Shown here in pieces: positions 1 through 6,721 of a stretch of 8,976 nucleotides of DNA. The translations under genes and the position numbers were made by a program. Under the pieces are notes generated by a model. The model ran no database searches, was not told the origin of the DNA, and was given only the letters and a program-made list of their open reading frames with translations. How positions within the stretch are numbered: the stretch's first letter is position 1; every line of letters begins with the position of its first letter. Source of the DNA: Patescibacteria group bacterium (GTDB lineage: Bacteria; Patescibacteriota; Gracilibacteria; UM-FILTER-43-11); assembly GCA_029260985.1 (NCBI GenBank), contig JAJDCE010000077.1, positions 1 through 8,976 on the forward strand. The letters run 5' to 3'.

Positions 1-28
1 GAAGGCTGGATTGGCCAATCCAGCCTTC
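1..28. repeat. Perfect 28-bp palindrome inside the transposase gene
   Basis: Two 14-nt arms, GAAGGCTGGATTGG and its exact reverse complement, meet with no spacer. The sequence lies in frame in the transposase (encoding E-G-W-I-G-Q-S-S-L) and may extend beyond the window edge. The 10-mer CAGCCTTCGG at 21-30 recurs in inverted orientation at 127-136. No T-tract follows on either visible side, so I do not call it a terminator. Confidence 0.8.
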
Positions 29-343
29 GGGGTTATATGACAATTTTGTAAATCCCATAATTATATTCAAATTCCGTGAAACATGACGTTTTAAAAATTG
101 CATTACCTTCGAAATATCAAAATCATCCGAAGGCTGAAATAATAAATGTATATGGTCATATATCACCACCCACCCGTACAACAAAAATCCTTTCAATCGT
201 TTACACAATTTCAGATTCTCCACAAACAAATCACAAAATATCCGTTCACGGAAATACGGAAAATTATTAAATGTCTTTGATGTCACAAAATAACACGCAT
301 CTTCAAATATGATGCGCTTTTGGGAATTACGATGTTTTTTCAT
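1..343 (-). CDS. IS200-like / REP-associated (RAYT) Y1 transposase, N-terminal part
   Basis: The minus strand is open from an ATG at 343 to the window edge (114 codons, no stop), so the gene is cut by the window. The translation starts MKKHRNSQKRIIFEDACYFV and has the N-terminal plan of the Y1/HUH transposase family (COG1943): a basic start, the strand 'CYFVTSKTF', a helix 'FRERIFCDLFVENLKLC', then 'LYGWVVIYDHIHLLFQP', whose H-I-H is the HUH metal-binding motif. 'ISKVMQFLKRHVSRNLN' after it matches the following family helix. The catalytic tyrosine normally lies further on and would be beyond the edge, so activity cannot be judged. Such enzymes cut and join single-stranded DNA at hairpins. 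AAGGGA lies only 2 nt before the ATG, too close for a good ribosome binding site. I am confident of the family and less so of the RAYT subfamily. Confidence 0.85.
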   Translation of the reverse strand, partial: MKKHRNSQKRIIFEDACYFVTSKTFNNFPYFRERIFCDLFVENLKLCKRLKGFLLYGWVVIYDHIHLLFQPSDDFDISKVMQFLKRHVSRNLNIIMGFTKLSYNPEGWIGQSSL

Positions 344-403
344 TTCCCTTGTTCATTAAAGTTCAAAATATTCAATTAAATACAAAAACCACTCAAGGTC
401 GTC

Positions 404-433
404 TTTATATCACAACCCCAAATAAATGGTCAA
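404..433 (-). promoter_or_regulatory. Putative sigma70-type promoter of the transposase gene
   Basis: On the minus strand TTGACC (433-428) is followed after 18 nt by TATAAA (409-404), preceded by TG in the extended -10 position. Transcription would start near 397, giving a leader of about 54 nt before the ATG at 343. The rest of the gap between this gene and ribBA is AT-rich and shows no convincing terminator. Confidence 0.5.
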
Positions 434-475
434 ATTAAATTTTCCTAATATTAAATGCTAAATGAGAATTAAAAA

Positions 476-1660
476 TCATAAATTCTCAAAAAGATGTCCC
501 ATTTTCTTCTTCTTCGTTTTCAAATACTTTAAATTTATTTCATTAGGCTTAGTTTCAATCGGATGGCGCTTGGTGATCTTAAGTCCATAACCTTCCAAGG
601 CCACAAATTTCTTAGGGTTGTTACTGATTAGCTCAATATCTTTAAGGCCCAAATCCACTAAAATCTGAGCACCGATTCCATAATCCCTTAAGTCCATTTT
701 GAACCCAAGCTTGTGGTTAGCTTCTACTGTATCAAGGCCTTTCTCTTGAAGCTGATACGCTTTGATTTTATTGGACAACCCGATCCCTCGCCCTTCCTGC
801 CTCATATAAAGCAGTACACCGTTGCCACGTTCACTGATCATTTTCAGGCTCATATCCAGTTGTTGACCGCAATCACAATGCTTAGATTGAAAAACATCTC
901 CCGTCATACATTCAGAGTGAACCCGAACCATGGTCGGAGAGGGCAGGTCACCCATTGTCAGAGCAACATGCTCCTTCATATCAATTAAGCTGCTGTAAAC
1001 ATGAACCTTAAAAATTCCATAATCAGTGGTCAAATTTGATTCAGCTTCCTTTTTGATCAAAGTTTCATTTTGACTCCGATGCTGAATAAGATCCTGAATC
1101 GTAACAATCTTTAAATTATGTTTCTTGGCAAACTGTTTTAATTCCGGCATACGGGCCATCGTTCCATCATCGTTCATAATTTCACAAATCACTCCAACCG
1201 GACTCATGCCAGCCAGTTTCAAAAAATCCACTGCGGCTTCAGTGTGACCAGCACGAACCAAGGTTCCTCCGGATTTCGCGATCAGTGGGAACATATGGCC
1301 GGGTCGAATAAAATCATTAGCCGTTGACTGCGGGTCTAACATCTTTTGGATAGTAAGTGCCCGGTCAGCCGCAGAAATGCCAGTGGTGATACCATGCTTG
1401 GCATCAACTGAAACGGAAAAGTTACAGTTCCCGTCAGCGTGCTTAACCATTGGGTGAAAATTGAGCCGATAGGCTAATTCTTCCTCCACCGGAACACAGA
1501 TAAGTCCACGACCTTCTTTGCACATAAAATTCACCATTTCGGGTGTTACCTTTTCAGCGGCAAACACCAAATCACCTTCATTCTCACGGTTCTTATCATC
1601 CGTAACAATAATCATCTTCCCAGCCTGCAAGTCATTTATCGCTTCTTGAATCGATTCCAT
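476..1660 (-). CDS. ribBA: Bifunctional riboflavin biosynthesis protein RibBA (DHBP synthase / GTP cyclohydrolase II)
   Basis: The enzyme catalyses two entry reactions of riboflavin synthesis in the cytoplasm. The N-terminal half makes 3,4-dihydroxy-2-butanone 4-phosphate from ribulose 5-phosphate. The C-terminal half opens GTP to the pyrimidine precursor. RibB (about 1-200) has RENEGD at 25-30, TTGISAADRA near 92-101 and RAGHTEAAVD at 136-145, with the metal-binding His139. RibA (about 210-370) has the zinc cysteines C251, C262 and C264 (spacing C-x10-C-x-C), EGRGIGL at 289-295 and the active-site D323-L-R325-D-Y. At 394 residues it is normal for a fused enzyme, and no key residue is missing. 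The basic tail ends in MGHLFENL before a TGA stop. There is no Shine-Dalgarno motif. No other riboflavin gene is present in the window. Confidence 0.97.
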   Translation of the reverse strand: MESIQEAINDLQAGKMIIVTDDKNRENEGDLVFAAEKVTPEMVNFMCKEGRGLICVPVEEELAYRLNFHPMVKHADGNCNFSVSVDAKHGITTGISAADRALTIQKMLDPQSTANDFIRPGHMFPLIAKSGGTLVRAGHTEAAVDFLKLAGMSPVGVICEIMNDDGTMARMPELKQFAKKHNLKIVTIQDLIQHRSQNETLIKKEAESNLTTDYGIFKVHVYSSLIDMKEHVALTMGDLPSPTMVRVHSECMTGDVFQSKHCDCGQQLDMSLKMISERGNGVLLYMRQEGRGIGLSNKIKAYQLQEKGLDTVEANHKLGFKMDLRDYGIGAQILVDLGLKDIELISNNPKKFVALEGYGLKITKRHPIETKPNEINLKYLKTKKKKMGHLFENL

Positions 1661-1681
1661 AAGAGAGGATTAGTGACTTGC

Positions 1682-1710
1682 ATTGTACAGTAATTTATGG
1701 GGTTTGACAA
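1682..1710 (-). promoter_or_regulatory. sigma70-type promoter of ribBA
   Basis: On the minus strand TTGTCA (1710-1705) is followed after exactly 17 nt by TACAAT (1687-1682). The predicted start near 1675 leaves a leader of only about 15 nt, which is too short for an FMN riboswitch. The 29-bp repeat ends 4 nt upstream of the -35 box. Confidence 0.65.
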
Positions 1711-1714
1711 AACT

Positions 1715-1743
1715 ACTTGAGACTCGCACTCACACTTGAGACT
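1715..1743. repeat. 29-bp intergenic repeat, copy A
   Basis: The unit is ACTTGAGACT, then CGCACTCACA, then CTTGAGACT, so CTTGAGACT occurs twice inside it. It matches copy B at 7234-7262 in 28 of 29 positions, in the same orientation. It starts 5 nt beyond the stop codon of the 614-residue gene and lies just upstream of the ribBA promoter. Confidence 0.85.
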
Positions 1744-1748
1744 CGAAT

Positions 1749-3593
1749 TTAAATATCCACCTTATAAATCTCCTTATCCGTCAGAATATGGAGCTTGTTT
1801 TCATTCTTCTCCACATACATTCCTTTGATACTATCGAGCTCTTCGAACACCACCTGTCCATAATATCTTGAAAGTCCTGATTCCGTTTTGGTAACAATCA
1901 CCACTCGTTTATTCGCTGGATCTAGAAGGTAAAGATTATCCAGTTCCGCTGAAGTATAAATTTGAGTCGAACCAGAAATATCAACAGCCAAATCTTCAAT
2001 TTTAAATTGCTGCTGCTTTCCTTTAAACAATCTGACAATAGCCCCTCCTTCTTTTAGAACATAAATATCCCCGTCAATAGCAATTGAAAGGGCGCCTTTC
2101 AAATCAGCATCAGCATTATAGCCGGAACCGCTCGAATACTTGGATCGAAGACGGGCATATTTGTAAATTTGGTTATCATCGGGATTCAGGACATAAATGT
2201 TTCTTCCATAGGCAGTTACATCCACACCGGATTTCCATGCTTCGTCATCAGTGTTGGCGAATTTAATTTGACCGTTCTCATATTCGATCACACGACCGGA
2301 TTGCGTCAGGAATACAATCACGTCCTGGTCTGCCATAGCGGTCGCAGAAACCACCACTTCCGTATCATCAATCGCCCGTGGTTCCAGCACCTGATCTAAA
2401 ATCACCTCATAAAGCCGATTGTATTCATAGACAAAGAAGTTGTCATCCATGCTCACTAGACCAAGCGATTTCACATCAGGGTTCTTGGCCGTTAGATCAA
2501 CATAAGGTGCCAACTCTTTTAAGCGATCAGTATTGTTAATGCTATCCCTTGTATCCTGAACTTTATCCAAAAGAGCCAAGGCCTCGGCACGGAAGTAATT
2601 ACTTTCTATAATCGCCCGCGCTTCCATATCCACTTTATCCAGAATGGTGTTAGCGGTTTCTTTTTCATTAGCATAGCCCTTAGTGTTGGCCACATTGAGC
2701 TCCTGATGCAGTCCTTCAAGCTTGGTTCGATATTCTTCACGAATTGCCTTATCTCTTCTGCTTTGCATTAAAAAGCCAACGCTGATAATCAGAATGAGAG
2801 CAGCGACAGCGATCGCAAGAAGGATTTTTTTAGTGCTCATAGAACTTCCTGTCCCAGGGCTCTTGTTTCCAAAACGACTGGATAGCGCACCAAACCACTC
2901 TTTTAATTTGAGTAAAAATTTATGCTCACGAACGGAGTCGAGTTTAGCTCCAGCTTTTTGAATGAGTTTGGTATGAATCGCAATTACCCCAAGGCTCAGC
3001 TCTTCATCATTCATCGTCAGTTCACGGGTGGATTCAACCGCTTCGGCAACTCCATCATTAAAAAGTTGAACGATTTGAGAGTGGGTCGCCAACCGGAGCA
3101 AACGAGCTGTACTGAAAATTAATTTATCATCGGACATCACTTCACCACTGGCAATATTCACAAACAAATCCTCAGTCTTACTGTTCAGCCCCTCACTGAT
3201 CATCGAGAGTTTATTGTGACGGATCAAATAAGCTTCAGCTGAATTGCTTTGGGTTAAATGAAGTTCACTGCCGGAAAAGACCGCAATGATCGCATCGATA
3301 TGACCAAAAGAAGTGCCCCGTTTTTCCTTTAGACTCTTGATGATAATATTAACCTCCTTTAGCGCGAGTTCAAAGCGTTCATAAGTAGTCATTTCCAAAT
3401 TATCAAAATACACTTCCTCAAGTGTATCGATGATGCTCTGTGTCGTGGCACGGGAATATTTACTATCACCTACGATTTCAATAGCAAGCCAAATCTGATC
3501 TTCATTTTTAGGCTTCTTGAGAGTTTTAAGCTGAATGAAGTGATCAGAATCTCGCGCCACTGAAAAGGTGTCTGCAATATATTTAAATGCCAT
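1749..3593 (-). CDS. Membrane-anchored protein: degenerate PP2C-like domain, TM helix, helical linker, predicted beta-propeller
   Basis: This 614-residue protein is not a recognised named gene. Residues 1-215 resemble a PPM/PP2C phosphatase fold: 'AIIAVFSGSELHLTQSNSAEAYLIRHNKL' corresponds to the GDSRAY strand region, and 'DKLIFSTARLLRLATHSQI' to the usual TDG-containing segment. The metal-binding aspartates expected in those motifs are absent, which suggests a pseudophosphatase. One membrane helix spans about 257-275 and is flanked by Lys/Arg. A charged helical stretch (about 280-350) follows. Residues 365-614 carry repeated short strands such as 'GDIYVLKEGGAIVRLF', 'RNIYVLNPDDNQIYKY' and 'DNLYLLDPANKRVVIV', typical of a beta-propeller. 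There is no signal peptide, so the N-domain is probably cytoplasmic and the propeller outside. A signalling or surface-sensing role is inference only. The gene is upstream of ribBA on the same strand, with an 88-nt gap. Confidence 0.75.
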   Translation of the reverse strand: MAFKYIADTFSVARDSDHFIQLKTLKKPKNEDQIWLAIEIVGDSKYSRATTQSIIDTLEEVYFDNLEMTTYERFELALKEVNIIIKSLKEKRGTSFGHIDAIIAVFSGSELHLTQSNSAEAYLIRHNKLSMISEGLNSKTEDLFVNIASGEVMSDDKLIFSTARLLRLATHSQIVQLFNDGVAEAVESTRELTMNDEELSLGVIAIHTKLIQKAGAKLDSVREHKFLLKLKEWFGALSSRFGNKSPGTGSSMSTKKILLAIAVAALILIISVGFLMQSRRDKAIREEYRTKLEGLHQELNVANTKGYANEKETANTILDKVDMEARAIIESNYFRAEALALLDKVQDTRDSINNTDRLKELAPYVDLTAKNPDVKSLGLVSMDDNFFVYEYNRLYEVILDQVLEPRAIDDTEVVVSATAMADQDVIVFLTQSGRVIEYENGQIKFANTDDEAWKSGVDVTAYGRNIYVLNPDDNQIYKYARLRSKYSSGSGYNADADLKGALSIAIDGDIYVLKEGGAIVRLFKGKQQQFKIEDLAVDISGSTQIYTSAELDNLYLLDPANKRVVIVTKTESGLSRYYGQVVFEELDSIKGMYVEKNENKLHILTDKEIYKVDI

Positions 3594-3623
3594 TTTTACT
3601 TTTGGTTATTTTCCTCTAAGCTA

Positions 3624-3652
3624 ACTCTAACACTTTTTTTTGAGCGGTTCAA
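3624..3652 (-). promoter_or_regulatory. Putative promoter of the 614-residue membrane protein
   Basis: On the minus strand TTGAAC (3652-3647) and TAGAGT (3629-3624) are separated by 17 nt, with an A-tract in the spacer. Each box matches consensus in 4 of 6 positions. AGAGGA lies 18 nt before the ATG at 3593, too far to act as a normal ribosome binding site. Confidence 0.45.
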
Positions 3653-3676
3653 GGTGCAGGTTGAGGGATTTGTAGC

Positions 3677-3705
3677 TTGCTTTTCAAGGCCTCATTCGCA
3701 ATAAT
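3677..3705 (+). promoter_or_regulatory. Putative promoter of the hpf operon
   Basis: TTGCTT (3677-3682), a 17-nt spacer and AATAAT (3700-3705) precede hpf. The arrangement resembles the TTGCGA-17-AATAAT upstream of the 131-residue gene, and both -10 boxes are preceded by GC. The -35 box is weak. Confidence 0.4.
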
Positions 3706-3733
3706 TAAGCCACAAACATTAACTTAAAAAACC

Positions 3734-4297
3734 ATGCAAATTAAGATCAAGTCCAAAAATCTTAACCTGAGCGACAGTCAGAAAGAAGGCATTGAATTTA
3801 AGGTAGCAAAACTTGAAAATCTAGCCGATCGCTTATCTGATGAGTCCACTGAATTCAGAATTGAGGTACGACACGAAAAATCCCGGAAAGCTTCGGACGC
3901 TTATATTTGCCAATTAACCATTTTCGCTCCGGGGACAGTGATCCGTGCAGAGACCCGAAATGAGACGATAGAAAATGCCATTGATGACTGCTTAGATAAA
4001 ATCAAAGGTCAGATTGAGCGATATAAATCGAAAATCCATCGTAGCGATAAAAAGACAAACGAACCTGAGCCAATGCCGGAAGGAGCGGAAGCAGAATTTG
4101 TAATTCCGAATATTTTAAGACGAAAACGCTTTTCCAATTCAGCTCCGATGTCAGAGGAGGAAGCTATTGAAAAGATGGAGCTTATTGGTCATGGATTTTT
4201 CTTATTTAACAATCGGGACACCGGCCGTTTCAGCGTTGCTTACAAGCGAGAAGACGGTTTTTATGGAATCATTGAGCCCAAACAAGACAACGATTAA
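3734..4297 (+). CDS. hpf: Long-form ribosome hibernation promoting factor
   Basis: It binds idle ribosomes and, in the long form, joins 70S particles into 100S dimers during slow growth. Residues 1-105 form the S30AE/HPF domain (start MQIKIKSKNLNLSD, helix 'SQKEGIEFKVAKLENLADRL', strand 'FRIEVRHEKS', second helix 'NAIDDCLDKIKGQIERYKSK'). After a linker rich in Glu and Pro (about 106-122), residues 126-182 match the dimerisation domain of long HPF: 'RRKRFSNSAPMSEEEAIEKM', then 'GHGFFLFNNRDTGRFSVAYK' and 'DGFYGIIEP'. The 187-residue length fits the family. The start has no Shine-Dalgarno motif and is preceded by an A-rich run. It is the first gene of a likely operon, 8 nt before the next start. 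Its divergent neighbour is the membrane pseudophosphatase. Confidence 0.95.
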   Translation: MQIKIKSKNLNLSDSQKEGIEFKVAKLENLADRLSDESTEFRIEVRHEKSRKASDAYICQLTIFAPGTVIRAETRNETIENAIDDCLDKIKGQIERYKSKIHRSDKKTNEPEPMPEGAEAEFVIPNILRRKRFSNSAPMSEEEAIEKMELIGHGFFLFNNRDTGRFSVAYKREDGFYGIIEPKQDND

Positions 4298-4305
4298 TTT
4301 TATTA

Positions 4306-5631
4306 GTGAAGAACAAAAAACTGAGCCGCATCATCAGGCATTTAGTATTTTTATCGCCATTCATTTTTCCGGCGTATTTCTTGCGGTTTTCCATTGCTGG
4401 AATTCCTTTTACGGCACTTGAGCTTGTAGTCTATCTGCTTTTCGCACTTTGGTTTATATCAATCCTTCTAAAGCAAAACAAGTTGCAGTGGGATCGCTTA
4501 ACCAGTTGGTATTGGTACGCAGCTTTTGGGATCCTATTAGGAACTGCTATGGGCGTATTGATAGCCCCTACTTTTATCGACTTGCCCAGTGGTGAAACTC
4601 TCAACGCAAGAATCACAGCGCTTGGAATTTGGAAGGGTTGGGTAACCGCTCCCGTCCTTTATTTCGCCGTGCTAACCCAGACTTTAAAATCCAAAGAGGA
4701 CGTAGAAAAAATACTGAGATTCTTCTTTTATTCATCCGCTGCAGTCGCCCTCATTGCCCATGGCTTTGGCTTATTCAGTGATGGGGTCACCATCGATTTG
4801 AGACTGAGAGGTTTTTACGAATCAGCCAACTATTTAGCCCTCTATTTAGTGCCGGCGATTTTGATTGGTATCTATTTTTTCGCCATCAGAAAGGCGCCTC
4901 TTCGCAAGATCGACCATTTAGATGTGGCGGCTCTCGTGATTGTGGCTTATGCTTTATTTTTCACTCAGTCCTACGCGGGGATCCTCGGTGTTTTTGGCGC
5001 CCTGGGCCTAACAATTTTGTACTTAATTTTCAAAATCCCCAAGCTTCGTAAAAAAATGGGCGCCTCCGTAATCGCCCTCATTCTTATATTTCTTGGGGTA
5101 ACGTTTAGTCAAATGAGTACGTCAAAATTCCAGCAGTTTCTAGACTGGGAAAACCGCTCTAGCACCTCAGTTCGAATTGAAATTTATAAAACTTCAATTG
5201 ATCTAATTAAGGAAAATCCAATTTTCGGCCATGGCCCTGGATTATTCCAAGCTAATTACCAAAACCAGGCGCCAGAAACATTAGGCCACGCTCCGCTGGA
5301 ATGGAACATGCCCCACCCGCACAATATTTTCTTGGGCTTTTGGCTTAATGCCGGTCTTGTCGGTCTTGTCGCCTTCTTAATTCTTATCGTCCTCATTCAC
5401 ATTCGCTTCACCTATCCTCTCATCGCGATGTGGGGACTCCTCATCCACGGCTTATTTGATATGCCCTTTTGGAAGAATGATTTGGCGATGATATTTTGGC
5501 TCGTCATGGCCTGTATTTTAATTTTACAAAAACATGAACTTAATCCCGCTCAAGAGCAAACGGTTAAATCCAGGCGACGACCTATTCGAAGCACTCATCC
5601 ACGCGCTAAAAAAAGGAAAGCAAAAGCTTAA
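4306..5631 (+). CDS. O-antigen ligase / Wzy-type polysaccharide polymerase family membrane protein
   Basis: This is an integral membrane protein of about 11-12 helices (for example about 11-27, 36-56, 70-87, 110-126, 174-194, 222-242, 252-270, 340-363 and 388-407). It has the Wzy_C signature: 'RIEIYKTSIDLIKENPIFGH', then GPGLF, a large extracytoplasmic loop with HPHN at 337-340, and 'IFLGFWLNAGLVGL'. The family transfers or polymerises lipid-linked glycans at the outer face of the membrane. In a cell without LPS the acceptor could be a wall polymer or a protein, as in PglL-type enzymes, which the sequence cannot decide. The start is GTG at 4306, 8 nt after hpf. The last 33 residues form an Arg/Lys-rich cytoplasmic tail encoded in the 98-nt overlap with the next gene and are probably not part of the conserved domain. 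Confidence 0.88.
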   Translation: MKNKKLSRIIRHLVFLSPFIFPAYFLRFSIAGIPFTALELVVYLLFALWFISILLKQNKLQWDRLTSWYWYAAFGILLGTAMGVLIAPTFIDLPSGETLNARITALGIWKGWVTAPVLYFAVLTQTLKSKEDVEKILRFFFYSSAAVALIAHGFGLFSDGVTIDLRLRGFYESANYLALYLVPAILIGIYFFAIRKAPLRKIDHLDVAALVIVAYALFFTQSYAGILGVFGALGLTILYLIFKIPKLRKKMGASVIALILIFLGVTFSQMSTSKFQQFLDWENRSSTSVRIEIYKTSIDLIKENPIFGHGPGLFQANYQNQAPETLGHAPLEWNMPHPHNIFLGFWLNAGLVGLVAFLILIVLIHIRFTYPLIAMWGLLIHGLFDMPFWKNDLAMIFWLVMACILILQKHELNPAQEQTVKSRRRPIRSTHPRAKKRKAKA

Positions 5632-6259
5632 AGAGGGGGATATTTTAGTGATCGCTTCTAAGGTCATTTCATTTCACCAGAACCGTCTACATCAAGTTAA
5701 AACGAAAGCGGCTTTTAAGAAATTGATTAAGGCCGAAGCCGACCACGTTTTAGAAGAGGGTGAAATGGTTTTAACGTTAAAAAACAGAATCCTGATCCCA
5801 AATGCTGGTATCGATAACAGTAATACTCCCGGTGATTTAGCCGTTTTGTGGCCCAAAGCGCCGTTTAGAGATGCCAGAGATATTCACTCAAAGCTCAAAG
5901 TCAGCTCTAAGCTCAAAAAATTAGGCATATTGATAAGCGATTCCCATTGCCATCCTCTGCGCCTGGGGACTGCTGGGATTGCTATTGGATGGGCTGGGTT
6001 TGAAGGAGTGAGTGACGAAAGGGGTAGTAAGGATCTATTTGGCAAAAAAATGCATTACACCCAAATCGCCGTGGCCGACAATCTAGCCTCCGCAGCCAAT
6101 CTTTTAATGGGTGAAACCGACGCCTCAATTCCGTTTGTGATCGTACGTGATTTTAATGTTAAATGGACAAATAAAAAGGCCAGTGAAAAAGATTTCTTTA
6201 TCAGTCCAAAAGAATGCCTGTACAGATCGTTATACAGTCAAAAGCTCAAGCGCATATAA
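5534..6259 (+). CDS. CofE-like protein (coenzyme F420-0:L-glutamate ligase family)
   Basis: The protein is homologous to CofE (PF01996), which adds L-glutamate to F420-0 using GTP. Visible family motifs are PGDDL at 13-17, 'EGDILVIASKVIS' at 34-46, NAGIDNSN at 90-97 with Asp94, 'GILISDSHCHPLRLGTAGIA' at 131-150, and 'DERGSKDLFGKKM' followed by the 'AVADNLASAANLLMGE' helix. D136-S137 stand where CofE has its metal-binding D-T pair. The His-Cys-His after them replaces the more usual Gly-Arg region. The length of 241 is normal. ATG 5534 is preferred because the family typically starts a few residues before the IPLK/PGDD stretch. No other F420 genes are present, so the real substrate is unknown. 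The stop codon overlaps the terminator of the opposing RNA gene. Confidence 0.85.
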   Translation: MNLIPLKSKRLNPGDDLFEALIHALKKGKQKLKEGDILVIASKVISFHQNRLHQVKTKAAFKKLIKAEADHVLEEGEMVLTLKNRILIPNAGIDNSNTPGDLAVLWPKAPFRDARDIHSKLKVSSKLKKLGILISDSHCHPLRLGTAGIAIGWAGFEGVSDERGSKDLFGKKMHYTQIAVADNLASAANLLMGETDASIPFVIVRDFNVKWTNKKASEKDFFISPKECLYRSLYSQKLKRI

Positions 6260-6286
6260 AAAGAGGGGGCCACCGAAGTGACCCCC
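6258..6286 (-). terminator. Intrinsic terminator of the structured RNA (cUUCGg loop)
   Basis: On the minus strand GGGGGTCAC (6286-6278), loop TTCG (6277-6274) and GTGGCCCCC (6273-6265) form a 9-bp stem with one G-U pair, followed by TCTTTTT (6264-6258). On the plus strand no T-tract follows, so it serves the minus-strand transcript. It overlaps the cofE-like stop codon at 6257-6259. Confidence 0.92.
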
Positions 6287-6715
6287 ATTGGAGACGCCTT
6301 GCAAATCGTGAGCGTGGCTGCTAGTTCTGGCCGACCGAAACCCAGAGGAGCTGAGTACTAGCACGTAGGGTCACGCTGACCCGAGTCCGTTGGCGTTTGC
6401 CAACAGGCTTCCACCGGAGCTGGAAGCTTCCGCTCTCGACACTCACGAGTTTTGTCTCGAGCTCGCGCCTTTCGGCTGGGTGAAGTCCACGAAAGCATTG
6501 GCAGCGGGGATCGATTCCCAAGCGTTCATATGCCGTGGTTGGATTCTTGGGTGTAGCGACTTCTCTTGTTGCTCGACGTCCCAAAGTAGGCTGCAGCATG
6601 TACTGTCCTCCATTCTCTTGAAAAAAAAGGTTTGATTTGCAAGTCGATCTTGTTAATGATCAAGGGGTTATCCGCATTTCGGAAGCGACCAAAATGGAAC
6701 AATCTCCAAGTGACC
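6258..6715 (-). ncRNA. Candidate structured noncoding RNA, about 455 nt, unknown family
   Basis: The stretch is clearly richer in GC than its neighbours and has its own promoter and terminator on the minus strand. The two ends pair twice: TTGGAGA (6709-6703) with TCTCCAA (6294-6288), and CTTGCAAATC (6643-6634) with GATTTGCAAG (6307-6298). Between them lie several perfect hairpins (minus coordinates): CCACG-GCAT/ATGC-TTT-CGTGG (6538-6487); GCC-GAAA-GGC (6476-6467); GCTTCCA/TGGAAGC (6427-6407); GTTGGC-AAAC-GCCAAC (6404-6389); GGGTCA-GCG-TGACCC (6382-6368); and TGCTAGT/ACTAGCA enclosing TCTGG/CCAGA (6363-6319). I see none of the hallmark sequences of RNase P RNA, tmRNA, SRP RNA, 6S RNA or group I/II introns. 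A 92-codon reading frame at 6321-6599 (minus) shows no family resemblance and is probably fortuitous. The function is unknown. Confidence 0.7.
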
Positions 6716-6721
6716 AAAGCT

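Noticed and set aside
76..270. 64-codon plus-strand reading frame
   Set aside because: It is the antisense shadow of the transposase gene, whose HUH motif and family helices are clear on the minus strand.
1715..1743. CRISPR repeat
   Set aside because: Only two copies more than 5 kb apart, no spacers between repeats and no cas genes.
1661..1748. FMN riboswitch before ribBA
   Set aside because: The predicted transcript start leaves only about 15 nt of leader, and none of the conserved RFN elements is present.
6265..6286. Terminator for the cofE-like operon on the plus strand
   Set aside because: The hairpin is followed by ATTGGAGA on the plus strand, with no T-tract; the T-tract exists only on the minus side.
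6321..6599. 92-codon minus-strand reading frame as a protein gene
   Set aside because: The translation has no recognisable family and an atypical Arg-rich composition. It runs straight through several perfect hairpins of the presumed RNA.
6258..6715. RNase P RNA on the minus strand
   Set aside because: Size and paired ends fit, and GGAGGACAGTACATGC plus CCAGAACTAGCAGC faintly recall the P4 strands. However, the conserved GAGGAAAGTC and ACAGAA...GGCTTA sequences are not present, and the order of the end helices differs. A covariance search is needed to exclude it fully.
6258..6715. tmRNA or another tRNA-like gene (GGGATCGATTCCC on the plus strand recalls a T-arm)
   Set aside because: The flanking bases do not give a 5-bp T-stem, and there is no acceptor stem, CCA end or tag reading frame with the usual tmRNA start.
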